Shown one piece after another: positions 63,905 to 64,000 of a DNA stretch of 64,000 bases. The notes under the pieces were generated by a model, which was not told where the DNA came from, searched no databases, and saw only the letters and a program-made list of their open reading frames with translations. The DNA lies in NCBI GenBank assembly GCA_046154585.1, contig JBJXDX010000079.1, positions 54,580 to 118,579 on the forward strand, read 5' to 3'. How positions within the stretch are numbered: position 1 is the stretch's first letter; every line of letters starts with the position of its first letter. Origin of the DNA: CADEFX01 sp046154585. Its GTDB lineage: Bacteria > Pseudomonadota > Alphaproteobacteria > Rhizobiales > Hyphomicrobiaceae. The position numbers and the translations under genes are program-made.

Positions 63905-64000
63905 CTAAGGCGCTGAGTATTCAATGCGGCCATCGGTTGGCAGCTGCACATGTTCGCCGCTGATCGGCCATGCTCTCGCCGTGTCACGAACGCGAATCAG
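63905..64000 (-). CDS. Possible partial CDS running off the window
   Basis: Reading the minus strand, a frame from the window edge to a TAG at 63905-63907 translates VRDTARAWPISGEHVQLPTDGRIEYSAP-like sequence of plausible composition. Only about 31 codons are visible, so it may be the C-terminus of a gene next to the IS remnant, or chance. Confidence 0.25.
   Translation of the reverse strand: MIRVRDTARAWPISGEHVQLPTDGRIEYSAP

Noticed and set aside
60971..64000. Distal attachment site (second copy of the tRNA-Ser 3' end)
   Set aside because: No second match to the tRNA 3' end is visible before the window end; the element probably continues outside.

Overview
The window is GC-rich alphaproteobacterial chromosome, most likely Hyphomicrobiales (Rhizobiales). 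The evidence is the gene order rpoZ-rsh-pdxJ-acpS-lepB-rnc-era...recO-parC, a single bifunctional Rsh, a ctaC-ctaD-ctaB-small ORF-ctaG-ctaE-DUF983-SURF1-thrC-M16 block, an IalB-family protein, and typical alphaproteobacterial intergenic palindromes. No rRNA operon, CRISPR array or complete prophage is visible.

Layout. 0.3-7 kb: stringent response and essential housekeeping genes (rpoZ, rsh, pdxJ, acpS, lepB, rnc, era). 7-17 kb: a CBS/CNNM membrane protein, recO, a CAP-domain protein, parC, a small secreted protein, an MDR oxidoreductase, a MaeB-type malic enzyme and an SDR. 17-27 kb: an oxalate-catabolism locus (GntR regulator, oxc, frc, a formyltransferase-like gene and fhs, with the SDR downstream), divergent from a tripartite tricarboxylate transporter (tctA-tctC-tctB). 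Two matching operator-like palindromes lie in the divergent region. 27-33 kb: TerC, cupin, HD, AIM24, DUF4239, a dimeric alpha/beta-barrel protein and IalB. 33-43 kb: the aa3-type cytochrome c oxidase and its assembly genes, then thrC, an M16 peptidase and a GNAT enzyme. 43-60 kb: a large GGDEF/EAL protein, two immunity-like proteins around algH, a DsbD-alpha-like secreted protein, peroxiredoxin, MetX-like esterase, mepA, msrA, a LysE-family exporter, an NTF2-like protein, patatin, an Asp-box propeller with a MoaD-like partner, an HNH nuclease and small membrane proteins. From 60.9 kb: tRNA-Ser(GGA), followed by the start of an integrated element (excisionase-like HTH, HTH plus zinc-ribbon protein, tyrosine recombinase) and an IS3 remnant.

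The most unusual structure is a family of 167-bp intergenic elements. There are four full-length copies, at 8407, 30519, 33141 and 37834. Each is two imperfect hairpins joined by 13 nt, with CTAG at both ends and mirror-image bulges. All four lie in the same orientation directly 5' of a gene, and two end 3-4 nt before a start codon. One copy is interrupted at an internal CTAG by a 147-bp element that has the same two-hairpin plan but different stem sequences. Removing it with one CTAG restores exactly 167 bp. This looks like REP/BIME-style mobile DNA recognised by structure.

A second point is the formyltransferase-like gene in the oxalate operon. It matches the stand-alone hydrolase domain of 10-formyl-THF dehydrogenase rather than tRNA formyltransferase. 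It could link formyl-CoA directly to the folate C1 pool; this is inference.
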